DNA of 64,000 nucleotides, taken from positions 434,001 through 498,000 of the forward strand of contig VXAZ01006790.1 of assembly GCA_013399875.1 (NCBI GenBank), given 5' to 3'. Source of the stretch: Gymnorhina tibicen (Eukaryota > Chordata > Aves > Passeriformes > Artamidae). The notes below the pieces were generated by a model that saw only the letters and a list, made by a program, of their open reading frames with translations, ran no database searches and had not been told where the DNA came from. This document shows positions 1-13,747 of this stretch, piece by piece; the first letter of the stretch is position 1; every line of letters begins with the position of its first letter. The position numbers and the translations under genes were made by a program.

Positions 1-328
1 ACAGTTCTCTCTCTCCTCTGCAGCTGCAGTCAAAGATCTGCATTGTATGGGGACCCCAGAGCTGGATGTAGTACTCTAGGAGGGTCTCATGAGAGTGGAG
101 TAGAGCAGAATCATCTCCTTGACCTGCTGGCCACTCTTTTATGCAGCCCAGCTTAAGATTGGCTTTCTTGGCTGCAAGTGTGCATTGCTGCCCCATTCCA
201 ATGTTTTTCTTTTGTCCATCGGTATTCCCAAGTCCTACTCAGCAGAGCTGCTCTTGATCTGTACATCTCCCAGTCTGTATCAATAGTGGGGATGGCTCTG
301 AGCCAAATTAGTGATCAAGTGCAGTTTT
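1..328 (-). repeat. CR1 LINE fragment, ORF2 C-terminal part
   Basis: The plus strand carries the reverse complement of avian CR1 ORF2 downstream of the reverse transcriptase. Landmarks are the ccagagctggatgtagtact stretch near 55-75, the gagagtggagtagag stretch near 92-106, and the gacctgctggccac stretch near 121. On the minus strand these decode to diverged versions of the CR1 segments that normally read about AAQKAN, SREVILPLYSAL and LEYCVQLWG. Stops and indels interrupt the frame, so it is not functional. Similarity fades in the first ~45 bases and beyond ~328. It is 5'- and 3'-truncated and belongs to an old copy. CR1 encodes an endonuclease and reverse transcriptase used for target-primed retrotransposition. 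Confidence 0.85.
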
Positions 329-2640
329 CTTTCCAAATAACAAAGCTGCATTTTTGCCAGGTGGTGCTACATGTGTAGATGTATTGTGAGAATTTCTTTA
401 TTAAATGCATGTATATAATACAGGTGTATACATTTTTAATCATGCTTTGTGAAAGGACTGTCTGTCTTAATAGCAATTTATAGCTCAGTATGATTAGAGT
501 AGACTGTTCATTCTTTGGCTGATTCTGGCAGTAGCTGTAAAACAACCCAGGGATTTCAAAAGCCTTTCCCCAGAATGTCTCCAAAGCAAAGAAAAATGAA
601 GTTACATTTCTCAGAAATGCACCTTTTATAACCTGACCTCACTGGAAGGGTGCAAAGAATTCTCATGGGTACAATAACTCAAAAATTTATCAATCAAACT
701 AAGCTTTTTCCGTAAACTACCTGTTGCTTTGAGTAGGCCCTCACTGTGGTATTGCCAATACTGTAAGTTGTTTCTGTTCCTTTGTCTAAATCTGTTGGCC
801 TCTGGTCTCCTATTGCAGTTTGTGTAGTTGTGGTAAACCCTCCTCGGCTGGGGGGGAGCTGGTAACCAGAGTCTCAAGCATAGAAACATGAACTCTTCCA
901 TTTGATTTGGGTCTAATAGTTTGTTCATCTACTGCTGCAGGAACACCTGTTCCTCTTATGAATAATTCCTTTTGAATTTGCAGAGCTTTATCTGTGCTGA
1001 GAGCTCCTGCTGAAGCTCACAAATGCTTATGAAGCTGTTTCATCCATCATATTTTTTTATGCACTTCTGCATAAGCTGGAATGTGCTTTGTTCTGTGACC
1101 TGACACTTATCTGAAGTGAACTTGCTCCTTGTTGGGAAAAGCTGATGCAGAGATTTTAGTCCTCTGGAGAAGCCCTCACAGTTCCTTAGTATCATCGCCT
1201 TGTGGTGCCCCACCACACTGCTCCCAGCCTAACCTATATCTCTGCATGATACAAACCTGTGGTATTTCCAGCAGACAGTAGTTTGGAATTACGGAAAACT
1301 GTTGATCTCATTTGCTGCCTAGACCCTCACTTCATTAAAAAAAAAAAAACTTTTCTGTTACCTAAGGGAAATTTTCTGGGCATATGGATAGATGTAGTAA
1401 ATTGTTGAAAGGACCAGAAATTTTCAGAGCTTCTGATTTCCAGTCCTCCAGAAAGATGAAATTTGACAAGATTTTCACATGTTGCTTTGGCCCCTACTGT
1501 CTCAAGGTGCCTGCTCTGGCCCTTTCCAGGGTTTTCACCATGCAGCAGCCATCTGGGAAGGCAGCACATTAGCATGCAGGAATTTAGGGTTTTCTAGGCT
1601 GACCTTGCTCAAACATCAAAGCCAAGGTCAGCAGCTGGTCTTGAGACTTATCTATAGCCCTGATTTTGGTGTTAGCCCTGAGCTGACTTCTTGCAGCTTC
1701 TTCTGAACCTTGTTCAGAATGTATCATCCTGTGTTGAATCTCTAGAGTCTTTAATCCTGATCTAACCCTTCTGTGCACCAGGCAGTGCCACTAAAATGGC
1801 CTAATGTAAAGCTGCTTAACCCCTGAGGTGGGTGCAGCAGCAGCTGTGGGCTCTCCAGGAGTAACCTGCCCCAGCACACTTCCAGGGGGAAGCCTGGATC
1901 TGGGTGATCCCGTGGTTGACTCTTCAGAAACACTTGCTATAATGCAACTCAGGGAGAAAGTGCTACAGGTTAAATTAATGCCTGTCTCATGTGATTTCAT
2001 AATTATGTAATTAAATGTTCTTGTAGATGGTCCAAATCCTACTTGGGCGGACGGGTATTAAACATTTTTTCCATACTGTAGAAATGGAGGCTTTTAAAAT
2101 AAACATAGTAACAATGTCTCCTGCCAGAAACTTCTACAAAAGACTCAAATACTGTAATTTATTTTAAAGTGGACAGATCTCTACATATAATTTTTCATCA
2201 GTTATTGTTTAAAACATTCAGAATTTTGAAAAATTGTAGTAGGTTTGACAAGCACTTGACTGACATCATGTTGATTAAATAGCATTTCCTCTGACAACCC
2301 CAACGAGACCTCCTACTCACAGTAGATGCATGAGCTAATTGAATTCTTTTTTTAAACTGCTTTTGAATTTCAAACCATACAAGTGACACCAGACCCCCTT
2401 CTCCTACACAGCTGAAATATATACCTTTCTGATGGCTCCTTTTGGCATGCCACATAGGTAATATCAGTGCCTTTGGTAAATCATCAGGATGTTTCTATTG
2501 TGTTCTGAATCAGAAATATGGAACTAAAAGTTTGGTGGTTTTGGGTTTTTTTTTGAAACTGAGTTCAAGCCTAGTACCATCAATTTATAGTTTTGTGGGT
2601 GATAAAAATGTGTTATAGCTAATTTTACAAAGATAGACTA
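329..2640. other. Non-coding stretch, no gene recognised
   Basis: AT-rich sequence with no frame resembling a known protein. Open frames of up to 100 codons (626-928, minus) have no recognisable motif and are within chance expectation. A poly-A run of about 13 lies near 1337-1349. A short G/T-rich run (tggtggttttgggttttt type) lies near 2530-2554 and is the complement of the A/C tracts found elsewhere in the window. Nothing else stands out. Confidence 0.6.
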
Positions 2641-2840
2641 TCATAGAATCATACAATGATTTGGATTGAAAGGGGCCTTAAAGGTTACCCAGTTCAAACC
2701 CCCCTGCCATAGGCAGGGACACCTTCCACTCGACCAGGTTGCTCCAAACCCAATGTAACCTGCTGTTGAACACGTCCAGGGATGGGGCAGTCATAACTTC
2801 TTTGGGTAACTTGTGCCAGGGCCTCACCACGAGCTGTGGT
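2641..2840 (-). repeat. CR1 LINE 3' end (3' UTR and ORF2 C-terminus)
   Basis: The left end reads atcatagaatcatacaatga, the reverse complement of two CR1 3'-terminal octamers, so the 3' end of the element is at 2641 and it lies on the minus strand. The following gattggaaggggcc-like block, the ctgccataggcagggacacc block and the ccagggatggggcag block are the standard CR1 3' UTR/ORF2 junction in reverse complement. Similarity is lost after about 2840, so this is a roughly 200-bp 5'-truncated copy, the usual result of incomplete target-primed reverse transcription. Confidence 0.93.
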
Positions 2841-5800
2841 TGATTTAGCAGTGATCTTTTGTCCCAGTGTCAGTGAAATAAAATTATATTCATTATGATG
2901 TTGCTTGTGAGGGGGGGAATACGGCTCTACATATGGTTTTATTGACTGCATGCTTCGTATAAGGGTGTTTCTACAAAACAATTAAATACTATATCAAGGC
3001 ATGATAGGAACAAGTCTTTAATTCATATTAAAATAGGATATATTTTCATCCCTAAGTACCACTACCTTTTATATGAAAGAAACCTTATTAGTGGTGTATC
3101 CCAGATTATTTGTCAGAAGATACCTGTTTTTGTCTTCTAGACGTTGAGGAAAGCAGTAAGGAATGCAAGGCTGATGGAGGCACTTGGGCCAGCAACATGT
3201 GTGTATAATGATTTCTGCTTTCCAATTGTATTTTCTGCTTGTGGGAATATAACACCCTAAGCGTTGTATAATTTGAAGGCATCTCTCTTAGTCAAAGGCT
3301 CATTCAGTATCATTGCAGATACCTTCTGCAAGTCTCTAAATATCTGATGTAGGATATAACAGTTATTTCTAGTGCTTCAATATCTTTGCCCCATATGGAT
3401 ATAGCTCGAGTAGAACAAAATGTTTTACCATAGGGTAGATTGACACAGTCTAGTTCCATAAATGCAGTAGATGCTATAATTAATTATGTGATAACACAGT
3501 TGAAAACATTAAATTATTATCTATCAGCCATTCTTGCTGTTTCTTTGGCTCTCACATCATCCTGTCTGGCTGGGTTGGAGTGCAGGTATCTGGTGTGGCG
3601 AGTGATGTCCAGGCTGAAATGGCTTCTAAGTATCTTCCAGCATTAGTTTTGGAATAAAACAGTTGGTCTTGTCACATAAATACAGTTCTGCATTTTGGAG
3701 GGGAGAGGAAGAAAAAGGTTTTTGACTGTCTCTTCCTTTTCTATTATGGAGTTAAAATGTTACCATGTAATACTGGCAGTGTTGTGGAAATTGCTATTTT
3801 TGTGGTAGAACATTCCTTTTTATTTTCTTCAGTTCTGCTGATTGTAGAGTTCTCTCATTACGCTTTGAAAAATTTAGGCTTTGCCTCTTCAACATTCTTT
3901 ATTGTGTATAACTAGAGATTCCCAGTTCATATTAATACTATGATATTTTCTTCTCTGTACATATGGTTTCCTTTAAAAACTGAGATGAACTCCTGTAATT
4001 TGTTACCCCCTTCCCAATGTGTCTGTACCCACCAGATCAGCAAAATGAAGCTTCAACATTATACTTGTTTTGCCTCACTCTGGGAGCTATCTTTCAGATT
4101 TTATATAGTATCATGGACAAGATTTTTTTGGTTAGAATATGTCTCATAATCTATTTTGACTTACTATTTTAAATTTTTCAATAGTTGTTGTCTCCAATTT
4201 AGATGTCTATGTGTTTTATACCTATGATACTAAAACTATTAAAAAACATTACAAAGAAGAAATTTGAGAGATTGGAGATAAAGAAGGTGCATGTCTTGGT
4301 TTATGATAATAACAGGCTTTTTTTACTTATTTCTGTGGAGGGAAACATTTGTGGAAACAAGACGCATTTGTCATTTGGGTGTGCTGCATATCGATAAGTT
4401 TTTAAAATAAGAAAAATAAACCTCAACCCCTTCCCCCCATCCTGAACTTATGGGTCTTGGAGTAGAATATCTTTCTATAATGGCTTGACTTACTACTACT
4501 TGCCTACAGAATGATATTCTGAAAAACCTCTTGAAAATGGACTAAAGTATTGGGCAAGCACTAATAAAAAATAAAATGAACCAAATGACATTGAACTGCT
4601 TCAGCCAGGCAAGGTGACATTGTGCATTAATTGCATTTTTCTTGATGTTGTATATTTTTTTGTAGGTGTTAGTCAACTATTAAATATGTTATCTGGCAGA
4701 CAAAATTAACTTTTTTAAGGTGGCCATTTAATAACAAGTGTATGATATGTAGTGTTATTTTTTGGTCCAGTAAATCAGTCTGACTTATGTGCCCCCTTCT
4801 TCCAGGGAACATAACAAATGAATATATTGTGTATTCTGAAAGTGAGCCCTGTCTTAATAATGTGAGGGCATAAAAAGTGCAGTGTTTGGTGTGGAATGTT
4901 ATTTGTCACTTCTGGTTTGGGTAACACAGATTATATTAATTGTTAAAACAAATATTGAAAACCAAATTTGCCCAAGTTGAGTATGTTTTGCCTGTGATGG
5001 TAATTGCTGAGTGATCTCTCTCTGCCCTTATCTTGACCCATAAGCCTTTAGTTCTATTTTGCCTCTCCTATTCAGTTAAGGAGTGGAGTGGTAGAGTGGC
5101 TTTAGGCACCTGATGTCCAGCCGTGGTGGGTTCACCTCACTGTTCTAGCCATGATGATTATGAATTAATTTTATCTCCATCCACGCTTATGAGTTTACTG
5201 CCTGAACATTAATTATTATCGGAGGAATAACTAATTGTTGGTAGAGAGCAGGGTGATTTTCCTGTTGGTACGGGCATGACCCTGAATTGAGATATTTTTT
5301 AATACGTTCTGATGTAAAACTATTTGACAAGTAACAGTAACTCAAAAAAAACAAAACAACAAAACTGTGAGTGTGTACCAGTTTCCTCCTCCACGAGGAT
5401 CTGGCATAAACTACTTTACTAACCTTCAAAGAGATATGTAAATGCGACTGTGCCCTTCACTATTAACAAGAAAGTGAGAAGATTCACACGTTTAAATATG
5501 GTGTTTAGAGTCTGAATGAGTAATTCATAATAGCAGATAGTTTGCCATGTGTAAGGAGTTGAGTCATTGTCATCCCTTTCTGTTCACAGATCGTCTGTAA
5601 GCTGGGTTCTGGGAGCTCAGTGAGGGTTGAGTAGCTTCCAGTTCATGTTGGGAACGCATGAGTGTGCACCGGTCTGCATAAACTGGAACTGTTTCCCAGG
5701 CTTGCTCTGTCATGTCTAGAGAAGTTATCCTTTTATAACAGGGCAAGAGGTGACCAAGCTGTGTTGCAAACAAAATAAACTCCACTGAGACTAAAGTGTT

Positions 5801-6639
5801 TATGAGGATCACTTGTGTCTGCTGTTATCAAGTTTGTCTCTTCCTCTTTCAAGGTGAAGCTCAAGAATCCTGTTCTAAAGGTCCAGCTAAGTGTGTCAGT
5901 GCTGCACTTGACAAATTCACTACGTAGTGTGGTCCTAACCTTGAGCTTCACAAAGAGCATGTAAAAATGTTGGAGTAGCTCGGTGGTCTCTAATTAATGA
6001 GTTCTCTAGTGTTTATAAATTCAGATACTGTTCCTAAATAGTATTCTCCTCTTTAAGGTTCCTGATATGTCTGCATTGATCTGCTAATATTTAGAAGACA
6101 TGGATACATTTTCCCTTAAGATATTCTGAGCTCTGGTAAATATATTTCCGAACAATATTTTTTAGGGCAAACTGCTGCTGCAAATAGCTTTATACTAAGT
6201 GACAATGGATGGAAACTCTTCATGAGAGGTTAATATTAATTGTTAACTTTGATGTGTCAATCTCTTCCTGGTTTTATTAGTGTTTTCCTAGCATTTGGAG
6301 GCAAAAATTGTCTGACCTCTGAATTTCCTCCCTCCCTTACTTGAAAGTAAAATTCAAACTAATCATTAAGTAATTGGAACAAGATTGCTCTGGGCCACTT
6401 GGTGTCCCCTTCTGAAGTCTGAAGGAGGTGATGGAGCACCATACTGCCTTTTCTTGTAGACAGAGGCAGTTGCAGAATGTGTCCAAACTTTTTCCTCTGG
6501 GGTTTTTTTTTCTCTCCAGGAAGTTGAAGAAATAGATTGATTTGGTCATCTTCTTTGAAAGCAAGAAAGCAAGTGCATAAGTTAATCACCAAACTTGGCC
6601 TGAACATGTAAAGAACTTTCTGTGTAGGATGGGAAGATT
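2841..6639. other. Non-coding stretch, no gene recognised
   Basis: No supported gene. A pyrimidine-rich tract ending in cttctag near 3127-3140 precedes a short frame that stops at the taa near 3206-3208. It resembles a terminal-exon acceptor but has no recognisable protein. Around 5085-5137 there are A-box-like and B-box-like words, but they do not fold as a tRNA. An A-rich run with C interruptions lies at 5343-5366. The rest is AT-rich unique sequence. Confidence 0.55.
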
Positions 6640-6729
6640 AAAAAACCCCTAACAAAACAAAACCAAAAAAATCCCCAAACCCAAAACACAAAAAACAACC
6701 AACCAACGACAACAACAATAAACCAACTC
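6640..6729. repeat. A/C-rich low-complexity tract
   Basis: The plus strand is almost pure A and C for about 90 bases, made of AAAC, AAACC, CCAA and AACAAC words without a fixed period. It is one of six such tracts in the window. The complementary strand is G/T-rich. It is not a poly-A tail of a recognisable element, and no CR1 or LTR similarity abuts it. Confidence 0.85.
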
Positions 6730-7062
6730 AGGCCTCTAGAAAATTTTATTAATGAAAATGTGAGGGGTGTGTGACAGATGCAAGAGCTTGGGAGCAACCT
6801 GGCTCCAAAAAATGCAAGTCAGAGCAGGTATGTGGTCTTTTCATTCCTCTCTTACAGTATGCTGCTTACTGTCCTGTAGGACATGGTAATTTCTGGTGGG
6901 TGATTAGTGGGTATTTCCTACAGCTAACAAATTAGCAGAAGCCTCACTAGCTCAATTCTTCCTCAAGCAAAGAAAGGCCATAAAAGAGCAACACTCCTTG
7001 ATGCTGACTGGGATTCACGGATCTCCTCATTTCCAGCCCAAGCAATACAGATCTCCTAATCG

Positions 7063-7110
7063 TGCGATGATCTCAGGGGTCTTTTCCAATCTATTTGATT
7101 CTGTGAAATA
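7063..7110 (+). repeat. Degenerate CR1 3' tip
   Basis: The block gatgatctcaggggtctttt followed by ccaatctatttgattctgtg matches the CR1 3' tail in sense orientation: the GATGATCT, GGTC and TTCCAA words and then one terminal ATTCTGTG octamer. Only the last ~50 bases of the element are recognisable, so it is an old, extremely 5'-truncated copy on the plus strand. A longer, more diverged upstream part cannot be excluded. Confidence 0.65.
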
Positions 7111-10100
7111 TTTGCAGACATGAATAGTCAGCTATTAGAGGTGCTTCTAGGGGGAACAAATAAATGTGATTTTCTGAATGAAAAGCCTGAAAAACTAAAT
7201 CTGCAGGCTCAGGTCTGGAAAAAAAGTAATGTTTAAACTCGAGCATCTGAACCTAAGTCATCTCTTCACTACTTAAAATCCGAATACACCTGTGTTTTGT
7301 AAGACTAGGATGAATTTTCTGAGTTCACTTGCTAGTAAATTTGGATACTTGCCTGTCAAGGAAATGGAGGAAAGACTTCACTGTTGCTCTATTGTTACAG
7401 AGTATAATATTTTGCTGTGCTGAGCTGTCTCAAAATGTGCTGTTTCAAACCACTTCCATGAAACACAATCTTCCCTCTCCCTGGACAATTCAGACTGCAG
7501 CTCTGTTCTGCATGTGAGCACCTGAGGGACACACCTTCACTCACCAAGTGCTGGAGTTAAATATGCCCAAATTCTAGCTGATAATCTGTTGGTTATCTCA
7601 TTGTCTACCAGGGAATACAATTTGAGTGGCTCTAATGGGGCAGGATAGAGGTATCCAACCAAAAAGCTTCACTGCAGACAGTGTGCTGTTTTCTGTTGAC
7701 CTGAAAGAAAGCTTTCCATCAGTATGCTGAAACACTTAAATTCCTGCAGTTTCAAAAGGGTTATTTTTGAGATATTTTGACATTTTCAGATTGACATTTC
7801 TAATTGCACTGTGTGAGAGCTTTCTTCAGAAGGGATGTGCCGCATTTCATTTAGCATTTGTTGTAAAAGAATTTGGGGATATTTTTAGAGAAGAAAATTA
7901 TCAAAGGCCTAGAAAATTTTGAACAAGGCTTGAAAAGAATGCATGTAGCAGATGTAATTTTAAATAAGAAATAGACCTACTTCAAAATTTTTGTATCTAA
8001 TTTTTATTAAACTCCTTGAATGTGATAATAACTATTATCTATGGATCAGGTATTTTCTGCTACCTCTAGGATTTTGGATTGTACTTAAGCTTAAAAAGGT
8101 GTATGATGATGGCTTTAAAATTTTAATTCAGTAGCCATGTGGTGTTTGTACTATCATGCTTTATGTGGAAAGAAGAGACTCGTTGAATAAACTAATTTTA
8201 ATAATGCAATGATGACTGACATTTTTCATATAATTACTGTGCATTTTTACTGTATTTACATTGATGAAAGACTTGAGATATAATTGCAGAAGACAAGTTA
8301 TTTAGAAGTTCCTTAAACTGGCAATAAGAATGGCAATAAAATCAGTGTTTCCAGCTTTTCAGCTTCCTTCAGAATAGATCTTTCTTTCCAATTAATTTTC
8401 ACTTTTAAATTTATTTATTCTCCCTCTCTGTCCCTTCCTCCAAACCAAAACCTCATTCATTAACTTAAAATTATTCAAGGATTCTTGTTGATTTTGAACA
8501 GATCAGAGCAGTAATTTTGTCCTTCTCTGCAGCTTATTTCTAATCTGAGCATCCTTTCACCCTGGTGGACCTTTTCATTTCAAACTACTTTATTGCTCCC
8601 ATCACTGTTAAATGGGATTTGGGCTTAAAAATCACTTACCTGTGAAGATTCCGTGAAAGGAGAGATTTACAGCGAATGTGGAACCATCACCTGTCTTGAC
8701 TTTTTTTGTACAACCACTATCTTATGTTTTCTTTGTTCACTGCCTCCCTTTTATCTCATAAGAAGCATTTGCTCTTTTGGACTGCCTGTTTTCATTTGTG
8801 CCCTTATGTCCTTGCTCCTTACAGACGTCCTTCTGCTTCAGAGTAGCCATTTCCCCCTTCATCCTCATTCTTTCTTTGTCACATGCCTGCTCTAGTGTGT
8901 GATTTATGAAGTCTGTCCACCAGTCTTAATTACTGATTCTTCCTCATCTTTGAGTGGTGTCCTGCAGTATTTATTTAGTGTGTGTGGCACTGGTGACACA
9001 GTATTGACTTGAGAGCACCAGGGACCAGTAGAGATCGTCACGCCTCGACTGCAACGTGCGTTTGCAACATACACACTTGCACTGAAAAAGAATTTCCTCT
9101 TTAAAAGAGATTACTTTTAACATAGTGGTGAATAAGAAGGAAAAGTACGAGGAGAGTTTTCAGTGCAGCTGGAGGACTGGTCAATGAAGTGAAGCAAGGA
9201 GGAGTTTCTCTAGACTGCATTGACTGAATTGCAGTGGTATAGATGTGTTGTGATGTGAATAGTGGCTGCGAATCCTTGGTGCACGGATGGACAGGAAAGC
9301 CTGGCCTGAAAGATATCAGGAGTAATAACCAAGGCTTAGCCATATACTGGATGGGAGGGACAGAATTGGCAGTGACATGCAAGTGATGGGTTTGAGTGAC
9401 AGGGAGCAGAGAACTGCCTTGCATGACTAGGAAAAAGAGTTAACTTGAGTGGGAAGGTCAGGATTTCCGTTTTCGCCTTGTTGAGCTGTAGCTGAAATAT
9501 CAGCAGCCATAAGGAGATGCCAGAATAGAAAGCTCAGAGATGAGTCATTCACTCGGAAACGATGGTTGCATTTGTGTTTCCAGAGAAGACAAGCCAGAGG
9601 CATCTTACTGAGAGAGATGAGAATTAGAACACATGGAAATTCCTCTAGCATTCCTGGAATCCCGATTCCCCCTTTGGAAGGGAAAACTGGTAGACTGTCT
9701 GATATTGAATAAGGAGGATTAAACCCACAAATAATTAAGGGCATTATGATAATTTATCTGGTTCCTTTATAGAGTTCACTTCCTCAGATTACTTCTACCT
9801 TTCTGGTTTCTGCAAGTACACTCCTGTGTTGAGATCTAAGAACTATTTTAAAATGTGCCCCATAAGCAAGTATCTTTTTTCCTTTTAAAGTCTTGAAATA
9901 ATTTCTGTTCTGTATGTTGCCATTATCCAGAAGTCAAACTGAATGTATTTGTGGTGCTGTAATTTTCAGAGCCAATTGCTGTAGTTCAGGTATTCTGAAT
10001 TTATTGCTTGTTTTTTTCTCCTCTTCACTTGAAGATGAGCAGCCACATTTGTGCTGAAAAACTTGATATTGCAAGTTGGTATCTTGACACTGATGGAACA

Positions 10101-12749
10101 GGAGTTGTACAAGGCAGTAGACAACATGCAGATTGATGGTTTGTAATTCATATTGAAGCAGGATATTAAATGGGAGAAGGGAATTTTGGTTAAATAAACA
10201 GCTAGGAACTTTGTTATTTTGAAATACCTTGTTTCTTCAGCAGTGGCTTTCTGCTGCTTTGAAGTGTGAACTAAGTGAGAAGATAGTACAGTCACTTCCT
10301 GGCCCTCTCACATGGAGGAACATTTGGTTCAGTCCTACAGGTAGCTTCTAATCTCTTGCCAGTCTGAAATAATTACTAGGGCCCACAGGTGTGCTTCTGT
10401 TCCTCGGGAAATTGTCTTTGCAAGATTAAAGATTAAGCTTTCCACTTCCATTGAGGTGTCTTAGCTGACCATTTTGTTCACAGTGGTGGTATTTGCCTGC
10501 TCCTCCTGAGGTATTTGGTGGGGAAGGGCCTCATGCATAATGGATCTAGAGGCATCTTGCTCCTCGCAGATCATTGTGCTGGATACACACACCCTGATTT
10601 GTACTGGTTTCTTAACTACTCAGTGCCGTGTATCTTATATCTCAGTCACTCCTGCAAAGACTCTTTTGAAAGCCTCTGTATGCCAAAAAATGTGAATTTA
10701 ATCTACAGATTTCAGATCTCTCAACAGGTCTGTAGCTGCACTTCTCAGCTCCCAGGTCAAACCCTGGCAGAAGAGTGTGCATGCCACGGTTCCGTGACAC
10801 CCAGGACATGAGTAAAAAGGGTATTTTCTGTATTTTCTCATCTGCCTTTAGATTGCTCTTTCACATGCAGATGGCTCACAGTTGGATCTTGCTGTGCTTA
10901 AAAATGGATCTTGCAAAAACAGATTCAGGCTCAAAGAATAAAGTAGGAAACAAAATTCTTTCCACTTTTTTTTTTACTGTGTTAGCTTAAAATATTTGTC
11001 CTGATACTCTCACTGGGATGAGGCTTTCTATGCTACAGTTTTGGGGGCAGGAAGGTTTTTTGAACTCTGGTTCACTCTGTGTATCTCTCAGTGTTTGAGA
11101 TGATATTTTTAGGAAATTTGGTGTTTTCTTTATTCAAGCATGTGTGTGTATGATCACAGTCAGCACATGTGCATAGCCTTGCCTGAGCCAGATTCCTTGT
11201 TCCACCGCTGTGCTCGGTGCTTGTGTGGTTTGTCTGTGTGATAAGCTGGCACACTCAAAATTGCTTTCCATCTGCAATTTAGGGCTGTGCTGAGGATGGA
11301 AATTGTTTCTGGTGGATACAACAACTCTTCTTCCTCAGCTCTGTGAGCAGAATGTGATGTAGGACTGGAAATCCTTCCCAGCAGAGCACTGCTGTAAGGT
11401 GAATAAAGAGCAATTTTCAATAAATTCCTGGTGCATTGTTTCAGGCCACGGCCTGTATTGAATCATTTGTGCAGCAGTATTTGAAATCCATTGTGAGTAC
11501 ACAAAAGGGAAATGGTCCCTGTTCTCAGACTCATGTGATGATAAACTGGAGAGATAAAGTAGTCCTGCTAGATTTTCATTCTATTAAAGGAAGTGTAAGT
11601 TCATGCGATTAAGTATCACTTATTGGGTCCAGCTAAAATTCTGCATTTTCATTTATCATCCTTGCAAGGAGCAAAATGACTCACTCTGAGTTTTAGGCAA
11701 AATAGCTTGCAACATTTAAAATAAGGTTTATTCTAATAAGTTTGTGCTTTTCACACTCTTGTGAAATTACTCTAAAATATCTTCAGAGACATTGGTACAT
11801 GAGAAATACCTTCAGCTCTGAAGGGCAGAAGTCTCCATTTAGGGAAAGTGACTAATTTTTTTTAATAACCATGCATGTCTACTTTATCTCTTCAATCCAG
11901 ATATATTCATCAGCAGCCTCTTCAATGTATAAAATATTTATCTACTGCAGAGAACTTTAGTCAAGCTCACATGTTTTCTCCAGGGAAACAATATTGAAAC
12001 AGTCTGTTATATGTTAAAAGCCTTTTTGTGGTGTCTGTTGGAAATAGCTCAATTGATGACTTGTTGCCATTAGGCAATATGTCAAAATATTAGTTCAAAA
12101 CTATTTTGCTAATAGCTACCCTAAAAGTGGTAATTTTTACTGTGGTATGGATAGATCAAAGTAGAAATGAATCAACTGCTGATTATCTTATTGAAAAAAA
12201 TATACCTCTGCCTTTAAATTTCTTCTAAAATAATAAATTGATTAAAAAGTTATGTCTGTACAGCATAAGAGCAGTCAGTACCATCTCATTACTCCTTTAA
12301 AGGCAAATGGGACCACTCTATTTATATAATTGCTGCACAAATACAAATGTTTACCTAAACAACTTGACTTCAATAGATAATGGAAGGCTGGGTGGTACTT
12401 CTATGATTTTAATCAGTCGTATGAGGAATTGCAAATGAAAGCAAAATATTATTTCAGAAAGTAATGTATCCTTATTACCTTAAGCAGCAAAATATCATAC
12501 ATGGGTTTTTTCCCTTGTTCTGCTGTGTGTGTACTTTCCCAATCTTGCCTTCCCTATGTGGCTTCAAAAGTAAACTACAGAAATGATATTTCAGCAGTTC
12601 TTGTGGGAGTCATTTAACTCTCACACTTGAATAAGTGGCTCAGATACTTGATGTCTGTCAGAGCAGACAAAACCAATAACAGCTACAACTGAAATGTGTC
12701 CAATTAGCTGAAAACCCCATTTAACAAGAAAATTAAATATATATATGTG
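7111..12749. other. Non-coding stretch, no gene recognised
   Basis: No supported gene, repeat family or RNA. The longest frames (about 100-109 codons on the minus strand near 9101-9744 and 9966-10295) have no motif, repeats or signal that I recognise, and they lie back to back as chance frames do. A T-rich run is at 10967-10976. The tract just before 12749 is ATATATAT-rich. Confidence 0.6.
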
Positions 12750-12847
12750 CAAAAAAGAAACCCTGCAAAAACCCAACACAAACCAAGCAAAGGAAAATAA
12801 ACTAAAAAAAAAAAAGCCAACCAAAACACCAACACCCAAGAAAAATA
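12750..12847. repeat. A/C-rich low-complexity tract
   Basis: About 100 bases dominated by A and C on the plus strand (AAACCC, CCAAC and AACACC words) with an internal run of 12 A. It is preceded by a short ATATATAT run at about 12737-12746. A similar tract lies only about 200 bases downstream, so the two may be parts of one interrupted domain. Confidence 0.8.
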
Positions 12848-13055
12848 ATTTCAATACTATGTCTATGTTGGAAGTGCTCTTTATTTTCACTAAGGCTTTC
12901 AACAAGAATTTGAATTGGATAACTGTAGCCATGGAGGAAATACTTAGTAGTTGAGGAGCTCAAAGGGTCAAACTGAGCTAAGAAAGCCCTCCTAAAGGGG
13001 CTACTGAAGTCAGGAGGGAGTTCAGAGAGGAAAAGGAAAACTAGCTAATAATTTA

Positions 13056-13237
13056 AGCAAAAGACAAAAAAGTAACCCCCCCCACAAAACCAAACAAGTA
13101 TCTCCCCCTCCAAAAACAAACAAGCAAAAAAGCCAAACCAACAAGCCAAGCAAAAACTCCCAAACAAACGAACAAACAAATGCAATCAAAAAAATAAAAA
13201 CCCAAACAAAAGATCCCAAAACCTGAAATCCAACACC
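13056..13237. repeat. A/C-rich low-complexity tract
   Basis: About 180 bases of A/C-rich sequence including an eight-C run near 13076-13083 and AAAC/AAACA units (caaacaaacgaacaaacaaa near 13160-13180). It is the second longest A/C tract in the window. Reverse-strand frames across it translate to Phe/Leu/Trp/Val-rich peptides, which are an artefact of the composition. Confidence 0.85.
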
Positions 13238-13747
13238 AGTCCTGAGAAGCTAAGCATGTGCACGCAACATTTGGGATAAAAGTTAAGAAACCCTTAGGAA
13301 GTACTGTGCAACTGAGTCAAATATCTCTGGGAAAGAGTAGTTAGAAGTCGAAGTAAAAGATTAAATGGCAACAAAGTACGAGCTAAATAAGTGACTGTAA
13401 TTAGAGAACACGGTGCTCCCTTAATTGCTCGAACAAGTCAGATTAGCAGGAATGAATGCGGCAGTAAGTACCTGCTTCCTGCAGGATGGTTGTGTGGAGC
13501 ATGTTGGTGCTCTGGAGGTTTTGTGGTTCCTTCACTAGCCAGCACCAGAGCTGAGAAAATTCCCAGGTAGTGTTTCATACAGGGATGTCGCTCATCAGCC
13601 TCTGTTGCTGCTCAGCTTTTCAATTCCTTCTCTTTCAGGTGTTCTGTATCCACATATTGGTGGAATGGAAAAGAAAAAAGGTGGCAGCGGTATTGGAAAT
13701 TCAAACAAAAGATTCCTAAAATCCCTTTACACTTCTGTTCAAAGTCT

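Noticed and set aside
5085..5140. tRNA-like A-box (tggtagagtgg) and B-box (gggttcacctc) words
   Set aside because: Acceptor and anticodon stems do not pair, so it is not a tRNA. A tRNA-derived SINE is possible but unsupported.
13600..13700. Splice-acceptor-like tract (ccttctctttcag) before an open segment
   Set aside because: The following frame has no known protein similarity and runs into the CR1 fragment; pyrimidine tracts ending in AG are common.
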